Shown here piece by piece: positions 62,589 through 64,000 of a stretch of 64,000 bases of DNA. Within the stretch, counting starts at the first letter, position 1. Every line of letters starts with the position of its first letter. The stretch spans positions 62,001 to 126,000 of the forward strand of contig CBDIHL010000042.1 in the NCBI GenBank assembly GCA_965279125.1, written 5' to 3'. The DNA is from Dinoroseobacter sp965279125. GTDB lineage: Bacteria; Pseudomonadota; Alphaproteobacteria; Rhodobacterales; Rhodobacteraceae. A program made the position numbers and the translations under genes. The notes beneath the pieces were generated by a model. The model did not search any database, had not been told where the DNA came from, and was given only the letters and a program-made list of their open reading frames with translations.

Positions 62589-64000
62589 ATGTTCCGCTTT
62601 GCCTTGATCCCTGCCCTCGTCATGAGTGTAAGCACTCTGGCGACACCTCCTGCCGCTGCCGAGGAAGTGCGCGCCCTGCAGCAGATCTTGAGTGAGCGCG
62701 ACTGCAATCCCGGCCCTGTGGATGGCGCATGGGGGCGGCGCACTGCTGCGGCACTGGAGCGGCATAACCTCTATACCGGGCTTGATGTGGCTCGCCCGAT
62801 TGAGGTTGAGGATATCGCTGCGATGGAAGCCATCGCGTTCAGTTGTGCCGATATCCGACCGATCAATGCCTATGTTCCGGTCGATGTGATGGCCGAACTT
62901 GATGCGCTTCCGGCGGATGAGCGCAGACAGGTTTGCCGGGCTTCCCCTGCCGCGCGCAGTATTGTGAACACGACATTGCCGTTGGACCGCCTCGTGGGCC
63001 TCAACTCCAAAATGAGCAACCGAGGGTCGGTTGCCGGATTTGCGGAACTGGAGTCTATGGCCTCGGCGGTATCGCAACTGGCGACGGAAGCGCTGGTCCA
63101 TAATGACCCAACGACCAAGCGGCAGTTGCTGGAAGCGCTCAGCCGTTGGGCCACGCTTGATGCTTACGGAAACACGCGCAATTGCGGACCGGGGGCGGGA
63201 TGTCCGCCCGATTGGCAGCGCGCAGATGGCACTGATCTGTCCCCGCCAAAGGACCATAGCACAGTTGTCGATAACATCGCGCAGATGGCCCATCCCTATT
63301 ACGCGGTTCTGGCCGATTTTGAACCGGACGCACTGCAAGAGCACCACCGGGTTGTCCAAGATTGGTTGGCCACTCTCGGCCCACGCTCGTTCAACCGAAG
63401 TGGCAACACGATCTATTTTGGCCTCGCCATGGGGCACCAGTGGACGCACGGGTTGATGGAGCGGCTTGCGGGGAATGACAGCGCGGCAAACGAGCGACTG
63501 CGTCGCTTGGTCGAGCGGTTTCCCGAAGTCGTAGGGTCCGATGGCGCATTCAAAGACCGCACAACACGCGGCGATCGGGCGATTTGGTATCATCACACGG
63601 CCTTGGCAGAGCTGATCTTGTCCAAAGAAATGGCCCGCGCCAACGGAATCGAGATCACACCGGATCTGGAGGCGAGAACGCATGCTGCGGTTGGGTTGTT
63701 CCTTGATGCTTTGGAGGATCCATCGAGCATCCTGCCATGGGCCAGTATCAGCCACAACAATGGCAGCGACGGGCGCAATCAGGACTTTCTTCGCGGAAAT
63801 TTTGAGACCACCGACTGGGGGTCCAGCTGGGCCTATATCTACATTCACCGTCACCCGGATCATCCCCAAAGCGCACGACTGCGCGCCCTTCTGAACGAGG
63901 TTTCACCGCTTCATCCCAGTGACCGGGTGGTTGGGGTGAACCTCGGGTGCCTCTACCGCGTCTTGGACCCCGGCTTCCGCAAACAAGAGATCGAAGGCAT
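62589..64000 (+). CDS. Secreted alginate-lyase-like protein with N-terminal peptidoglycan-binding motif, 3' end outside window
   Basis: The frame opens at the ATG at 62589 and is still open at the window edge after about 470 codons. A signal peptide (MFRFALIPALVMSVSTLATP, ending PAAAEE) is followed by a peptidoglycan-binding-like motif at about residues 28-62 (LQQILSERDCNPGPVDGAWG, then RRTAAALERHN). A large helical domain follows, resembling the alginate lyase (alpha/alpha-barrel) fold: NRSGNTIYFGLAMGHQWTHG, RAIWYHHTALAELILSKEMA and ISHNNGSDGRNQDFLRGNFE. The polysaccharide substrate is not certain. Confidence 0.75.
   Translation, partial: MFRFALIPALVMSVSTLATPPAAAEEVRALQQILSERDCNPGPVDGAWGRRTAAALERHNLYTGLDVARPIEVEDIAAMEAIAFSCADIRPINAYVPVDVMAELDALPADERRQVCRASPAARSIVNTTLPLDRLVGLNSKMSNRGSVAGFAELESMASAVSQLATEALVHNDPTTKRQLLEALSRWATLDAYGNTRNCGPGAGCPPDWQRADGTDLSPPKDHSTVVDNIAQMAHPYYAVLADFEPDALQEHHRVVQDWLATLGPRSFNRSGNTIYFGLAMGHQWTHGLMERLAGNDSAANERLRRLVERFPEVVGSDGAFKDRTTRGDRAIWYHHTALAELILSKEMARANGIEITPDLEARTHAAVGLFLDALEDPSSILPWASISHNNGSDGRNQDFLRGNFETTDWGSSWAYIYIHRHPDHPQSARLRALLNEVSPLHPSDRVVGVNLGCLYRVLDPGFRKQEIEG

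Overview
The window is chromosomal DNA of an alphaproteobacterium, most likely a member of the Rhodobacteraceae (Roseobacter group). The evidence is a G+C-rich sequence and a set of lineage-typical arrangements: pckA divergent from chvI-chvG-hprK-rapZ-EIIA-HPr, recO/DUF1491/era-rnc-lepB-acpS-pdxJ-rsh-rpoZ-folK, a tuf-tRNA-Trp-secE-nusG-rplKAJL-rpoB neighbourhood, a (2S)-methylsuccinyl-CoA dehydrogenase of the ethylmalonyl-CoA pathway, and a paired def-def-fmt cluster. Most of the window is core genome. I see no insertion sequences, prophage, CRISPR array or integrase.

Layout. 1-12 kb: the transcription/translation locus, read leftward (tuf, tRNA-Trp, secE, nusG, rplK, rplA, rplJ, rplL, rpoB cut by the window edge). 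It is interrupted by two accessory blocks. One is a divergent aldo/keto reductase-LysR pair. The other is three tandem copies of an unrecognised secreted protein of about 80 residues, between tRNA-Trp and tuf. 11.9-17.3 kb: a lipoprotein, an M48 metalloprotease and a DUF898 membrane protein broken by two one-base frameshifts, then parC. 17.4-24.2 kb: SH3 protein, SDR, HIG1-type membrane protein, cobalamin adenosyltransferase, etfBA, DUF6473-like protein, 3-hydroxybutyryl-CoA dehydrogenase and an acyltransferase. 24.2-33.2 kb: regulatory PTS (HPr, EIIA, HprK), RapZ, ChvG/ChvI, then divergent pckA and modABC. 33.2-40 kb: a TauE-type exporter, mcd, an orphan AAA ATPase behind a strong inverted repeat, a reductase and a META-domain protein. 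38.6-48.6 kb: mostly leftward housekeeping genes from recO to folK. 48.7-53.7 kb: rightward genes (NYN protein, ispH, GNAT, LysE, DUF3429, methyltransferase, rnhA, TRIC). 53.7-59.1 kb: fmt, a degenerate and a canonical peptide deformylase, a MalY-type enzyme, glutathionyl-hydroquinone reductase and a degenerate receiver. 59.2-64 kb: cobC, cobD, a lytic transglycosylase, and a secreted alginate-lyase-like gene cut by the window edge and preceded by three spaced direct repeats.

How the genes fit together. EtfBA, Mcd and the cobalamin genes fit a C2-assimilation (ethylmalonyl-CoA) economy: Mcd passes electrons to ETF, and the pathway's mutases need adenosylcobalamin. ChvGI, the PTS proteins and PckA form a conserved carbon/envelope-stress regulatory block. 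The least explained elements are the triplicated secreted microproteins with their dyad-rich upstream region, the inverted repeat abutting the ATPase gene, and the repeat array before the last gene.
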